Shown here: positions 25,662 through 33,661 of the stretch, one piece after another
How positions within the stretch are numbered: position 1 is the first letter of the stretch
Layout: each line of letters starts with the position of its first letter
Assembly: GCA_003164045.1 (NCBI GenBank)
Contig: PLRU01000019.1
Location: 1-53,322 of the forward strand
From: Candidatus Lustribacter telmatis
Lineage (GTDB): Bacteria; Vulcanimicrobiota; Vulcanimicrobiia; Vulcanimicrobiales; Vulcanimicrobiaceae
Direction: 5' to 3'
Length of the DNA stretch: 53,322 bases
Translations under genes and position numbers: made by a program
Notes under the pieces: generated by a model
Seen by the model: the letters and a program-made list of their open reading frames with translations, nothing else
Databases searched by the model: none
What the model was told of the DNA's origin: nothing

Positions 25662-25700
25662 GGAAACTCTGGACTATCTTCGCGTCCTATGGTACCTTGA
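25658..25700. promoter_or_regulatory. Candidate SufR operator (spaced inverted repeat)
   Basis: TCAAGG (25658-25663, extended TCAAGGAA) and CCTTGA (25695-25700, extended TACCTTGA) are inverted across 31 bp in the 75-bp divergent gap between sufC and sufR. One arm overlaps the suf -35 box and the other lies directly upstream of the sufR ribosome-binding site, the expected place for a repressor of both genes. Confidence 0.5.
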
Positions 25701-25705
25701 AGGCG

Positions 25706-26353
25706 ATGCACGACCGGTTTTTCGACTCGACCCGAGGGAAGATCGTCGGCGCGCTGCGCAGCCGCGGCGCGGCATCGGCCTTTGACCTGGCCTCGGAGTT
25801 CGCGCTCTCGCCCAACGCCATCCGCCAGCAGCTCGTGATTCTCGAGCGCGACGGCCTAGTTATCGGCAAGAGCGTCCGGCGCGGCAAAACGAAGCCGACC
25901 CACGAGTATTCGCTCACGACTCAGGCCGACCGGTACTTTCCCCAAGCGTACGACCGGATGCTCGGTGCGGTGCTGCGTGAAGTGCGCCTCACCCAGGGCG
26001 ACGCCGGCGTGGCGCAAGTCTTTTCGGGCATCGCCAAGCGCGTGGTCGGCAAGATGGCTCCGGCGCTCGAAGGCAAGTCGACGCTCGAACGCCTCGAGGC
26101 GATCGCCGACAACATTCGCGGTTCCGGCGTCGCCGTCGACGTGGAAGAACATGGCGATACGATCGTGCTGCGCGAGCACAACTGTCCGTACGCCAACGTC
26201 GTGTCGGAGCATCCCGAGTGCTGCACCGTCATTCACTCGATGCTCGACGAAGTCGTCTCACCCAAAGTCAAGCAAACCGAATCGCTCGCAACCGGCGGCG
26301 CGGAATGCCGGTTCGAAGTCGCGTCAGGTCACCCCGGAGCTAACGTTAGGTAA
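25706..26353 (+). CDS. sufR: Fe-S cluster-sensing transcriptional repressor SufR
   Basis: A 215-residue regulator. The N-terminal winged helix-turn-helix (STRGKIVGALRSRG... then SPNAIRQQLVILERDGLV) is DeoR/MarR-like. The C-terminal domain holds the SufR cysteines: HNCPYANVV, HPECCTVIH and GGAECRFEV, which bind a [4Fe-4S] cluster. SufR represses the suf operon when its cluster is intact. ATG 25706 has GAAGG 4 nt upstream; the frame is open far upstream but only as antisense of sufC. The scaffold gene follows 2 nt after the stop. Confidence 0.92.
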   Translation: MHDRFFDSTRGKIVGALRSRGAASAFDLASEFALSPNAIRQQLVILERDGLVIGKSVRRGKTKPTHEYSLTTQADRYFPQAYDRMLGAVLREVRLTQGDAGVAQVFSGIAKRVVGKMAPALEGKSTLERLEAIADNIRGSGVAVDVEEHGDTIVLREHNCPYANVVSEHPECCTVIHSMLDEVVSPKVKQTESLATGGAECRFEVASGHPGANVR

Positions 26354-26355
26354 TC

Positions 26356-26892
26356 GTGGATTTTCAAAAGTTTCAGCATTTGGTCGAACATCGCACCGGC
26401 TTCCGGACGATGGACGATGCCATGGCGTCGGGCGAGTACTTCAGCGACTCGTGCGGCGATATGTACACCTATTACCTAAAGGTTGGCCCCGGCGACGTGA
26501 TCGAGGACGTCTCGTACTTCACCACGGGCTGCGGCTTCGGCACGGCGACCTGCTCGCTGCTGGTCGAGCTCGCGATCGGTAAGACGATCGACCAAGCACT
26601 CGCAATCACCGACGCCGACATCGAAGCCGCGCTCGGCGGCTACCCGGAGAAAAAGAAAGATTACCCGGAGCGTTCGCGCATCGCGCTGCAAACCGCGATC
26701 GAAGACTACCGCAAGAAACGCGCCGCCGGCACGATCACCGACGCCATGCTCGAGCAAGCCCGCGCCTCCGCCGCCGTGGCTTCCCTCGCAACCCTAGCCG
26801 GCAACGGCAAGACCTCACAAGACGAAAACGAAACCGCCGGCCCCCGCATCATCGGCAACGAAGACGGCAAACTGACGATCTCGCTGCGTTAA
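26356..26892 (+). CDS. NifU-N/IscU-like scaffold protein, atypical third ligand
   Basis: A 178-residue protein; residues 1-125 are IscU/NifU-N-like: GEYFSDSCGDMYTYYLKV (first Cys at about 33), FTTGCGFGTATCSLLVELAIGKT (second Cys at about 58, extra Cys at about 65). The third ligand, normally in an HCS motif before the last helix, is replaced by PERSRIALQTAIEDY. The C-terminal 50 residues are low-complexity with an IIGNEDGKLTISLR end. GTG 26356 follows the sufR stop by 2 nt, so it is coregulated with sufR. It may be a carrier or a diverged scaffold. Confidence 0.8.
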   Translation: MDFQKFQHLVEHRTGFRTMDDAMASGEYFSDSCGDMYTYYLKVGPGDVIEDVSYFTTGCGFGTATCSLLVELAIGKTIDQALAITDADIEAALGGYPEKKKDYPERSRIALQTAIEDYRKKRAAGTITDAMLEQARASAAVASLATLAGNGKTSQDENETAGPRIIGNEDGKLTISLR

Positions 26893-26896
26893 CACC

Positions 26897-28192
26897 GTGA
26901 GTGCGCTTTTGCGCAGGGGTCGCATCCACTACGGGTGGTTTGCGATGGCGCTGGCATTTCTGACGATGCTTACGGCGGCCGGAATCCGCTCGACGCCCGG
27001 CGTCCTCATGCGGCCGCTCGAAGCGGACATGCACTGGTCGGCAGCCACGATCTCGTTTGCTGTTGCGGTAAATATCGCGCTCTTCGGTCTCATGGGACCG
27101 TTCACCGCAGCACTGATGCAATCGATCGGCGTTCGGACCACGATGCTCATTGGGCTCGGCGTCTGCGCGGCAGCGACGGCGGCGACGGCATTCATTCAGA
27201 CGCCCACGGAGCTCGTGATCTCGTGGGGTATCTTCGTGGGTTTGGGCGCCGGGCTCATCGGCTCGGTCGTTGCCGCGACGATCTCTGCGCGCTGGTTCGT
27301 GAAGCAGCGCGGCCTCGTTACCGGCGTTCTGTCTGCTGCGAACGCGACGGGGCAACTCGTCTTTCTGCCTTTTTTTGCAAACGTCGTTTCGCATCACGGC
27401 TGGCGGCCGATGGGCCTCGTCGTTTCAGCGATCGCACTCTTCGTCGGAGCGCTCGTGCTGCTGTTCATGCGCGAGACGCCGGCGTCGCTCGGCATCAAGC
27501 CTTACGGTGCATCGCCCGACTGGACACCGCCGGTAGCATCCACGATCAACCCGATCCTGCGCGCGTTCGGCGCGTTGCGAATGGCCGTGCGCCGGCCCGT
27601 GTTCTGGCTTTTGGCCGGTACGTTTTTCGTCTGCGGCGCGAGCACGGCGGGCTTTATCGGCACGCACTTCATCCCCGCGTGCGGCGATCACGGAATTTCG
27701 GAAACAAAAGCCGCGGGATTGCTCGCGACGATGGGCGCCTTCGACCTCGTCGGCACCGTGCTTTCGGGGTGGCTGAGCGATCGCGTCGATCCGCGCTGGC
27801 TGCTCTTCGCGTATTACGGGCTGCGCGGCTTGGCGCTGTTGCTGCTGCCGTATGCGTTCGGTATCGACGGTATGTTCGGACTGCCGCTGTTCGCGATGTT
27901 CTACGGACTGGACTGGCTTGCCACGCTGCCGCCCACGGTCCGGCTCACGCTCAACGCGTTCGGTGACGTCGACGGTCCGGTGGTCTTCGGTTGGATCGCG
28001 GCGAGCCACCAAATGGGCGCGGCATCGATCGTTGCGATCGCCGGCTTTATTCGCACGACGCAAGGGTCGTACGATACGGCGTTCATGCTCTCTGCGGTGT
28101 TGTGCATCGTTGCCGCCGTCGTCGCGCTAACGATCAACCGCGGCAAGCGCACCCCGGCCCCCCTGTCGCCCTCTCTGTCATCCCGAGCGTAG
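26897..28192 (+). CDS. Major facilitator superfamily transporter
   Basis: A 431-residue protein with 12 predicted transmembrane helices and MFS-typical loops (GWLSDRVDPRWLLF between helices 8 and 9). The start RIHYGWFAMALAFLTMLTAAG resembles the oxalate/formate and monocarboxylate-type MFS groups, so a small organic anion substrate is possible. GTG 26897 is 4 nt after the scaffold gene. The final residues (SLSSRA) are encoded by a short repeat-like sequence shared with the intergenic region, suggesting that the end of the gene was altered by repeat insertion. Confidence 0.88.
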   Translation: MSALLRRGRIHYGWFAMALAFLTMLTAAGIRSTPGVLMRPLEADMHWSAATISFAVAVNIALFGLMGPFTAALMQSIGVRTTMLIGLGVCAAATAATAFIQTPTELVISWGIFVGLGAGLIGSVVAATISARWFVKQRGLVTGVLSAANATGQLVFLPFFANVVSHHGWRPMGLVVSAIALFVGALVLLFMRETPASLGIKPYGASPDWTPPVASTINPILRAFGALRMAVRRPVFWLLAGTFFVCGASTAGFIGTHFIPACGDHGISETKAAGLLATMGAFDLVGTVLSGWLSDRVDPRWLLFAYYGLRGLALLLLPYAFGIDGMFGLPLFAMFYGLDWLATLPPTVRLTLNAFGDVDGPVVFGWIAASHQMGAASIVAIAGFIRTTQGSYDTAFMLSAVLCIVAAVVALTINRGKRTPAPLSPSLSSRA

Positions 28193-28203
28193 TCGAGGGA
28201 CAG
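28175..28203. repeat. Short dispersed-repeat-like element at the 3' end of the MFS gene
   Basis: The sequence TCATCCCGAGCGTAGTCGAG with flanking CTG...CAG resembles a very common intergenic repeat (consensus TCATCC.GAGCG.AGTCGA) known from many bacterial genomes. It contains the MFS stop codon. Only one copy is seen in this window. Confidence 0.5.
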
Positions 28204-28228
28204 CCACGATCGTGCCCGATAGCTGAGG

Positions 28229-29176
28229 CTAAGCGGTGCCCGGTGCGAATAGGTCCGCGGCATTGAATCCGTGTGGGATGTACGTGTATTTCGCCAGCAT
28301 GTCGACGACCGGTTGAATCAAGCCCGGGCTGTTCGATTCGGCGAACGCGAGGCGCGGGTAGCCGGCGATGATGGCCGGGTCGACCTTGGTGAACGTTGCG
28401 AGCATCGTTGCGGCTTCAGCGAAGTTCTTTGGATTGTTGGCCCACTTCGCGGCTTCGTGAATCGCGCCGGCGACTTTCTTTGCGGTCGCGGCATTCTTCT
28501 CGAAGTAGTCTTTCGAGACGGCAATGCCGAGCGTCTGGAACGCCTTGTCGTTGTTCACCGCGCTGTAGTTGTAGCCGAGGTTGAAGAGATCGTTCTTCGA
28601 TGCCGTAAAGAACGGTTCGACGATCGCGGCGCCGTCGATGCGCTTCGCGACGATGGCGGCGGCCATTTGCGGCGGCGGCATCTCGATGAAGTTGATCGCT
28701 TTCCAGTCGCCGCCGTTCTTCTCGATCCAGGCGAGCACGGTGCCTTGAATCATGTCGTGCAGCGTCGAAACCGCGAACGTCTTCCCGCTGAGCTCCTTGG
28801 CGCTCGTGACGCCGCCCTTCGCCACCGCGAGATGCGAGATCGGCGAACGCGGCGCGTAGACCGCACCGCACGCCAGCATCTGCATCGGCAAGTTGCGGAT
28901 GAAGGCCGACGACATCGACCCGCTATTGGTGACGCCGACATCGAGCGCTCCGCCGAGAATCGCCGAACTCACCGAGCCGCCGTTGGGCAGCACGGTAATC
29001 GTGACGTCGAGGCCGGCCGCTTTGAAGAGGCCCTTTTCTTGGGCGTAGTACGGCAGGGCTGCTTCCTCGACGCCCACGACGCCGAAGCGAACTGCGTTGC
29101 CGGTTTGGGCGAGCGCCGGGAGTGCCGAGGCGCCGAGTGCGGCGGCGGAAATCGAAATCATCGCAGAACGTTTCAT
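28229..29176 (-). CDS. NMT1/SsuA-type ABC substrate-binding protein (orphan)
   Basis: A 315-residue periplasmic binding protein with signal peptide (MKRSAMISISAAALGASALPALAQ). VRFGVVGVEEAALPYYAQEKGLFKAAGLDV is the classic N-terminus of NMT1/TauA/SsuA-like proteins that bind sulfonates, nitrate, pyrimidine precursors or aromatics. ATG 29176 is preferred to the upstream in-frame start because the signal peptide begins there. It is divergent from a Rieske oxygenase gene over a 51-bp gap; no permease or ATPase gene adjoins, so the importer parts must lie elsewhere. Confidence 0.88.
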   Translation of the reverse strand: MKRSAMISISAAALGASALPALAQTGNAVRFGVVGVEEAALPYYAQEKGLFKAAGLDVTITVLPNGGSVSSAILGGALDVGVTNSGSMSSAFIRNLPMQMLACGAVYAPRSPISHLAVAKGGVTSAKELSGKTFAVSTLHDMIQGTVLAWIEKNGGDWKAINFIEMPPPQMAAAIVAKRIDGAAIVEPFFTASKNDLFNLGYNYSAVNNDKAFQTLGIAVSKDYFEKNAATAKKVAGAIHEAAKWANNPKNFAEAATMLATFTKVDPAIIAGYPRLAFAESNSPGLIQPVVDMLAKYTYIPHGFNAADLFAPGTA

Positions 29177-29188
29177 GCTGGTGCTTTC

Positions 29189-29216
29189 TTGCAATGAAGG
29201 CGAGCCTTCCTTGCAA
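29189..29216. promoter_or_regulatory. Inverted repeat in the divergent gap before the Rieske oxygenase
   Basis: TTGCAATGAAGG (29189-29200), spacer CGAG, CCTTCCTTGCAA (29205-29216): 12-bp arms with one mismatch, occupying more than half of the 51-bp gap between the divergent binding-protein and oxygenase genes. It is placed as an operator for both, or could fold as an RNA hairpin in either leader. Confidence 0.55.
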
Positions 29217-29227
29217 AAAGAGTCCTC

Positions 29228-30556
29228 ATGCTGACTGAAGAGCAGAATCGCCGGTTGACCCAGGTTGGCGCCGGGACCCCGATGGGCGACTTATTGCGCC
29301 GCTACTGGATGCCGATCGCCGCCGAGGACGAGTTCGACCGCAACCCGGTCAAGGCGGTCCGCCTGATGGGCGAGGATCTCGTGCTCTACCGCGACATGTC
29401 CGGCACCTACGGACTCGTCGACCGGCACTGTCCGCATCGCCGCGCCGATCTGTCGTACGGCTTCGTCGAGGAGTGCGGCATCCGGTGCAATTACCATGGC
29501 TGGCATTTCGACGAAACCGGACGCTGCCTCGAGCAGCCGTTTGAAGACATCGCCAACCCCGAAGCGCACTTTCGCGACAAAGTCCGCATCAATTCGTATC
29601 CGGTGGAAACGAAGGGCGGCATGGTGTGGGCCTATCTCGGCCCGCGGCCCGCGCCGCTGGTGCCGAACTACGAGCCGTTCTTGTGGAAGAACGGGTTCGT
29701 GCAGATCGTCTTTGCGACGATTCCGTGCAACTGGCTGCAGTGTCAGGAAAACTCGATCGACCCCGTGCACTTCGAGTGGATGCACCGCAACTGGACGGTG
29801 CGCCTCAAAGGCGAGGCGGGCCCATACGGCAAGAAACACGTGCGCGTCGGCTTCGACGAATTCGAGCATGGCTTCGTCTACAAGCGCCTCGTCGAAGGCA
29901 TGGAAGAATCGCACGCGCGCTGGCAGACCGGCCGCATTTGTCTGTGGCCCAACGGACTCGGTCCGCTCAGTCACACAGAATATCGCGTGCCGATCGACGA
30001 TGACAACACGCTAAGCGTCACGTGGCATTTCAGCCGGGTTCCGACGGAGCGCGAACCGTACGTGCAAACGACGATCCCGTCGTGGGAAGGCCCAATCCGC
30101 GATCCGCGCACGGGACGCTGGATCACGAGCCATATCATGAATCAGGATTTCGTCGCCTGGGTCGGTCAGGGCAAAATCGCAGACCGCACGCAAGAACATC
30201 TCGGCACGAGCGACCGCGGCATCATCGCGATGCGCAAACGTTTCGTCGACGACATGGATCGCATCGCCCGCGGCGAGGATCCCAAGGGCATCGTGCGCGA
30301 TCCGGCCCAGAACGTGTGCATCGAAATGCCGATCATCGATCGCCACTACTACACGGAAGGTTTACCGATCGACGAAATGCTCGGCGACCCGGCGTTCGAT
30401 CCACACAAGGGCTACCCGTTCCAAATCGGCCAACCGGACTCAGTCCGCCGCGCCTACATGGAAGCGATGGGTCTCGACCCGGATAAGGTCATCGAAGCCG
30501 GCGCGGAGTTTCTGTCCGCGGCCGGAGCCAAAACGAGCCGCCGGATTTGGGTGTAG
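29228..30556 (+). CDS. Rieske-type aromatic-ring oxygenase, large subunit
   Basis: A 442-residue oxygenase. The start MLTEEQNRRLTQVGAGTPMG matches phthalate 4,5-dioxygenase-type large subunits. Rieske [2Fe-2S] ligands: Cys68-x-His70 and Cys87-x2-His90. Mononuclear iron ligands: Asp178, His181 and His186 in ENSIDPVHFEWMH. Likely hydroxylates or demethylates an aromatic or heterocyclic acid using electrons from a separate reductase, which is not in view. Its divergent partner encodes an NMT1-type binding protein, suggesting uptake and attack of the same compound. AAAGAG precedes the ATG. Confidence 0.92.
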   Translation: MLTEEQNRRLTQVGAGTPMGDLLRRYWMPIAAEDEFDRNPVKAVRLMGEDLVLYRDMSGTYGLVDRHCPHRRADLSYGFVEECGIRCNYHGWHFDETGRCLEQPFEDIANPEAHFRDKVRINSYPVETKGGMVWAYLGPRPAPLVPNYEPFLWKNGFVQIVFATIPCNWLQCQENSIDPVHFEWMHRNWTVRLKGEAGPYGKKHVRVGFDEFEHGFVYKRLVEGMEESHARWQTGRICLWPNGLGPLSHTEYRVPIDDDNTLSVTWHFSRVPTEREPYVQTTIPSWEGPIRDPRTGRWITSHIMNQDFVAWVGQGKIADRTQEHLGTSDRGIIAMRKRFVDDMDRIARGEDPKGIVRDPAQNVCIEMPIIDRHYYTEGLPIDEMLGDPAFDPHKGYPFQIGQPDSVRRAYMEAMGLDPDKVIEAGAEFLSAAGAKTSRRIWV

Positions 30557-30580
30557 GCGGGCATCTTTGTCAGAAGTAAT

Positions 30581-31081
30581 CTAGTTCGTGATGCCCTCGA
30601 GACGCACGAGTAGGCGCCGCAACAGCGTCGTCAGCAACGCAGCTTCTTCGGGTGAGAACTCTTCGGCGACGACCTGAAATTCGCGTTGGCGGTTGGCGCG
30701 GATGTCGTCGTCGACGAGGGCGCGGCCGGCGTCCGTGAGTTCGATGCGGATGCTGCGGCCGTCATCGGGATCGCGGCGGCGCTGCACGAAGCCGGTTTCT
30801 TCGAGCCGGTCGATGCGTTTGGTGATCGCGGCCATCGTGATCGAGAGTTCGTCGATCAGCTCGGTCGGCGTTACGGCGCGGCCGGCGCGGCGTAGCGCCA
30901 TGAGCAAGTAGATGTCGCGGTATGACATTCCGCGTTTGGCGGCGGTGCGGCTCATGGCGGCTTCGTAGAGTCGCGCGGCGTGCATGACGCGTGCGAACAC
31001 CGGGTACTCGCCGGGATCCACGCCGGGCACGGCTTCGATCCATTCGCGGGTAAGCCGGTCGACCGAGTCTTCGTCCGTCAC
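30581..31081 (-). CDS. MarR-family transcriptional regulator
   Basis: A 166-residue winged-helix regulator: YLLMALRRAGRAVTPTELIDELSITMAAITKRIDRLEETGFVQRRRDPDDGRSIRIELTDAG region spans the recognition helix and the wing with the DDGRS motif. MarR proteins bind palindromes as dimers and are released by aromatic ligands. GTG start is 2 nt after the upstream binding-protein stop, so it is the last gene of a Rieske-binding protein-marR operon whose promoter overlaps a palindrome, indicating autoregulation. Confidence 0.92.
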   Translation of the reverse strand: MTDEDSVDRLTREWIEAVPGVDPGEYPVFARVMHAARLYEAAMSRTAAKRGMSYRDIYLLMALRRAGRAVTPTELIDELSITMAAITKRIDRLEETGFVQRRRDPDDGRSIRIELTDAGRALVDDDIRANRQREFQVVAEEFSPEEAALLTTLLRRLLVRLEGITN

Positions 31082-31083
31082 GG

Positions 31084-32277
31084 TTACGGGTCGGGTTGTT
31101 CGGTGGTGTCTTTGACTTTCGGGATCACGGCGATCTCGCGATAGGTCCAGCCGGTGGCGCTCCGTTCGACGCGCCGGATGTAGATGTTCTGCACGAGGTC
31201 GCGTGTCTTGGGGTCGATGCTGATCGGGCCGCGCGGGCTCTCGAACGAGATCGTCTTGAGCAGATCCAGCGACTTTTGCGGATCGATGTTGCCCTTTTGC
31301 GCGTCGACGACGCGATAGATCGCGTTGATGACGTCGTAGGCGGCGACCGTGACGTAGTTGGGCAGCCGGTCGCTGCCGTAGCTCGTGCGATACGCCTTGA
31401 GAAACGCGTGGTTGACCGCGGAGTCGTGCTGCGGAGAATAGTTGATCGACGACACGGTGCCGACGGCAGCGTCACCGACGAGCGGCAGATCGTTCGGCTC
31501 GACCAGTTCCACCGCCGAGATGATGCGGATGCCGCTCTTTGTCAAACCGGCTGCGGCAGCCGTCTTGAGGAACTCGATGCCGGGCCCCCCGTTGATGAAC
31601 GCGAAGACACCCTGCGGCGCGGCATCCTTGATGCGCTGCACGTACGCGGCGTAGTCCGTGGTCTGAAACGGGATGCCGGTTTTTCCGAGCAGGGTGCCGC
31701 CTTGCGCGACGAACGCTTTTTCGAACAGGTTCGTCGTCTCCACGCCGGGACCATAATTTTGATAGATCGCATAGGCGGTCTTGATGCCGTTCTGGACAGC
31801 CCATTGCGCGAGCGGCTGCGTCACTTGCACGTTCGTGAAGCCGAAGCGCACCGTATATGGCTGTTTCTCGAGAATGCCGGACGTGCCGGCGTTCACGATG
31901 AGGAACGGCACGTGCGCGGCCGTCGAGACGCCGGCGATGGCAACCGCGTTGGGCGAGAGCAGAGACCCGGCGAGAAAGTCGACGTGGTCTTGGATCACGA
32001 GTTCTTGCGCGAGCCGCCGCGCGACTTCGGGCGCAATGCCCGTGTCGTCGCGTTTGATGATCTCGATTTTCCGGCCGGCCACCATGCCGCCGTGGAGGCT
32101 CAACGCCGCGGCCATCGCCGCATCGACGGACTTGCCTTCTTCGGAATTCATTCCGGTATAGGAGAAGACGAAGCCGATCTTCACCGGGGGCAGATCGGCC
32201 GATGCAACCGGTACGCCGGCGGCGCAGACGAGAAGCGCCGCGCATAAAAGCGCGGCGCGAGTGAACGCGGTGTTCAA
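31084..32277 (-). CDS. Liv-type ABC substrate-binding protein (orphan)
   Basis: A 397-residue periplasmic binding protein (family 6). A signal peptide (about 1-27) precedes LPPVKIGFVFSYTGMNSEEGK; AAALSLHGGMVAGRKIEIIKRDDTG and FLAGSLLSPNAVAIAGVS are characteristic. TTG start with AAAGGCGACC upstream. It lies 8 nt after a Rieske oxygenase gene and before marR, so its ligand is probably the aromatic substrate of that oxygenase. No transport permease is linked. Confidence 0.9.
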   Translation of the reverse strand: MNTAFTRAALLCAALLVCAAGVPVASADLPPVKIGFVFSYTGMNSEEGKSVDAAMAAALSLHGGMVAGRKIEIIKRDDTGIAPEVARRLAQELVIQDHVDFLAGSLLSPNAVAIAGVSTAAHVPFLIVNAGTSGILEKQPYTVRFGFTNVQVTQPLAQWAVQNGIKTAYAIYQNYGPGVETTNLFEKAFVAQGGTLLGKTGIPFQTTDYAAYVQRIKDAAPQGVFAFINGGPGIEFLKTAAAAGLTKSGIRIISAVELVEPNDLPLVGDAAVGTVSSINYSPQHDSAVNHAFLKAYRTSYGSDRLPNYVTVAAYDVINAIYRVVDAQKGNIDPQKSLDLLKTISFESPRGPISIDPKTRDLVQNIYIRRVERSATGWTYREIAVIPKVKDTTEQPDP

Positions 32278-32285
32278 GGTCGCCT

Positions 32286-33581
32286 TTAGCGCGCGGTCGT
32301 CAGCGGGCGTTCCGCACGCGCCTTGGTTTGCGCCGCTTCGAGCACGGCGACGAGATCCTTGACGTGCGGGTAAAACTGGGCTTGCGCACGATAGAGGCGG
32401 CTTGCGATGCCGTCGCTCATCATGCTCTTGTCGTATTCGACGTGCAAGTCGATCACGGTGTTCTTTTCGGGCTCGCGGATCGTGCCCATCGGATCTTGGC
32501 CGGCTTCGACTTTAGCGATCTCGCGTTCGAGCATTTTGCGGAACATGATCACGCCGCGATCGGTGGTGCCGAGCTTCTCCAACTCGCGCTTGGCAATCGG
32601 CCCCTGCGTGACCCACGCCATGACGTCTTGCGCATCGAGCATCTCGACCCGGAAGTCGCCGTTCTCTTTGCGGGTCGGCACTTCGTACCGCGTGACTTCC
32701 TCGAGCATGTGCTTGGGAACATCGACGTCGGCGGTCACGGCGTACGCATTGTACCAGTAGTGCATCGTGTTCGTGTCGTCGATCGGCACGCGAATCTGGA
32801 ACGAATACGTGCGCGAGCCGTCGCGCCGCATGCCCACGGCAAGGAGGTTCGGGAAGAAGACCGGATGCCCGACCTTCCAGTCGTCGGCGTCTTCGGATTG
32901 GCCCTCGTAGAGGCGCCGCTTGTAGAGGCCGTACTCGAACTCATCGAACGCGATCGCAACGTGGTGCTTCGAGATCGCGAAGGACGGCTTGATGCCGTCG
33001 CGCTGTTCCTCGACGAACTCTTGCAGATGGCCGTGCAGCCACTCGGTGTGCACGGGATCGCACGAGTTCTCCATGATTTGCAGCCAGTTGCAGGGTACGA
33101 GCGAATGCCCGATCATGCGAATCGCCGGCTCGACGACGAAACCGTCGAGTTTGGGGATCAGCGGCGCGGGCTGCGGTCCGAGGTAGCCCCAGATCAAGCC
33201 GCCGAGTTCGCCGACCGCGTAGCCCGGCAAGCTCACTTTGTCTTTGAAGGTGCTGCCTTCGGGTTCGTTCGGCTGCTCGATGCACGCGCCGGTCGTGTCG
33301 AATTTCCAGCCGTGATACGGGCAGCGAATGCCGTCGATTGCCGGAATGCCGTACGCCATCGACGCGCGGCGGTGCGGGCAGAACTCACCGATGAGGCCCA
33401 TCCGTCCGCTGCGGTCGCGGTAGAGCACCAGATCTTCGCCCAGCAAGCGCACGCGCTTCGTCCACGAGTCGCGCATCTCTCCCGCGGTCGCGATCGGATA
33501 CCAGTAGCGCCGGAGCAGTTCGCCGCCCGGCGTGCCCGCCGTGACGCTCGTCAGGCGCTGGTTGTCGCTCTCAGTAATCAC
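32286..33581 (-). CDS. Rieske-type aromatic-ring oxygenase, large subunit
   Basis: A 431-residue paralogue of the oxygenase at 29228. Rieske ligands Cys68-x-His70 and Cys87-x2-His90; the mononuclear iron site lies in ENSCDPVHTEWLH. The N-terminus (SDNQRLTSVTAGTPGGELLRRYWYP) again matches the phthalate-dioxygenase-type group. GTG start, GGGGTG upstream. First gene of the MarR-controlled operon with a strong promoter carrying a palindrome across the -10 region. No ferredoxin or reductase gene is adjacent. Confidence 0.92.
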   Translation of the reverse strand: MITESDNQRLTSVTAGTPGGELLRRYWYPIATAGEMRDSWTKRVRLLGEDLVLYRDRSGRMGLIGEFCPHRRASMAYGIPAIDGIRCPYHGWKFDTTGACIEQPNEPEGSTFKDKVSLPGYAVGELGGLIWGYLGPQPAPLIPKLDGFVVEPAIRMIGHSLVPCNWLQIMENSCDPVHTEWLHGHLQEFVEEQRDGIKPSFAISKHHVAIAFDEFEYGLYKRRLYEGQSEDADDWKVGHPVFFPNLLAVGMRRDGSRTYSFQIRVPIDDTNTMHYWYNAYAVTADVDVPKHMLEEVTRYEVPTRKENGDFRVEMLDAQDVMAWVTQGPIAKRELEKLGTTDRGVIMFRKMLEREIAKVEAGQDPMGTIREPEKNTVIDLHVEYDKSMMSDGIASRLYRAQAQFYPHVKDLVAVLEAAQTKARAERPLTTAR

Positions 33582-33610
33582 GGATCGGCACCCCGTAGAA
33601 CAGCAGATAC

Positions 33611-33649
33611 TTTACCTGGTAAAATATCATCACGCGCCCCTGCTGTCAA
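33611..33649 (-). promoter_or_regulatory. Promoter with overlapping palindrome (probable MarR operator)
   Basis: On the minus strand, -35 TTGACA (33649-33644), 17-bp spacer, -10 TATTTT (33626-33621). The perfect palindrome TTTACC-T-GGTAAA (33611-33623) covers the end of the -10 box and the expected start site at about 33614, which gives a leader of about 33 nt. Binding here would block transcription of the Rieske-binding protein-marR operon. Confidence 0.8.
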
Positions 33650-33661
33650 CGCGGCCCATGG

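Noticed and set aside
24758..25705. Upstream extension of the SufR frame
   Set aside because: It is antisense of sufC; the regulator domain and a ribosome-binding site begin at ATG 25706.
28229..29176. Complete ABC importer at the NMT1-type binding protein
   Set aside because: No permease or ATPase gene is found on either side.
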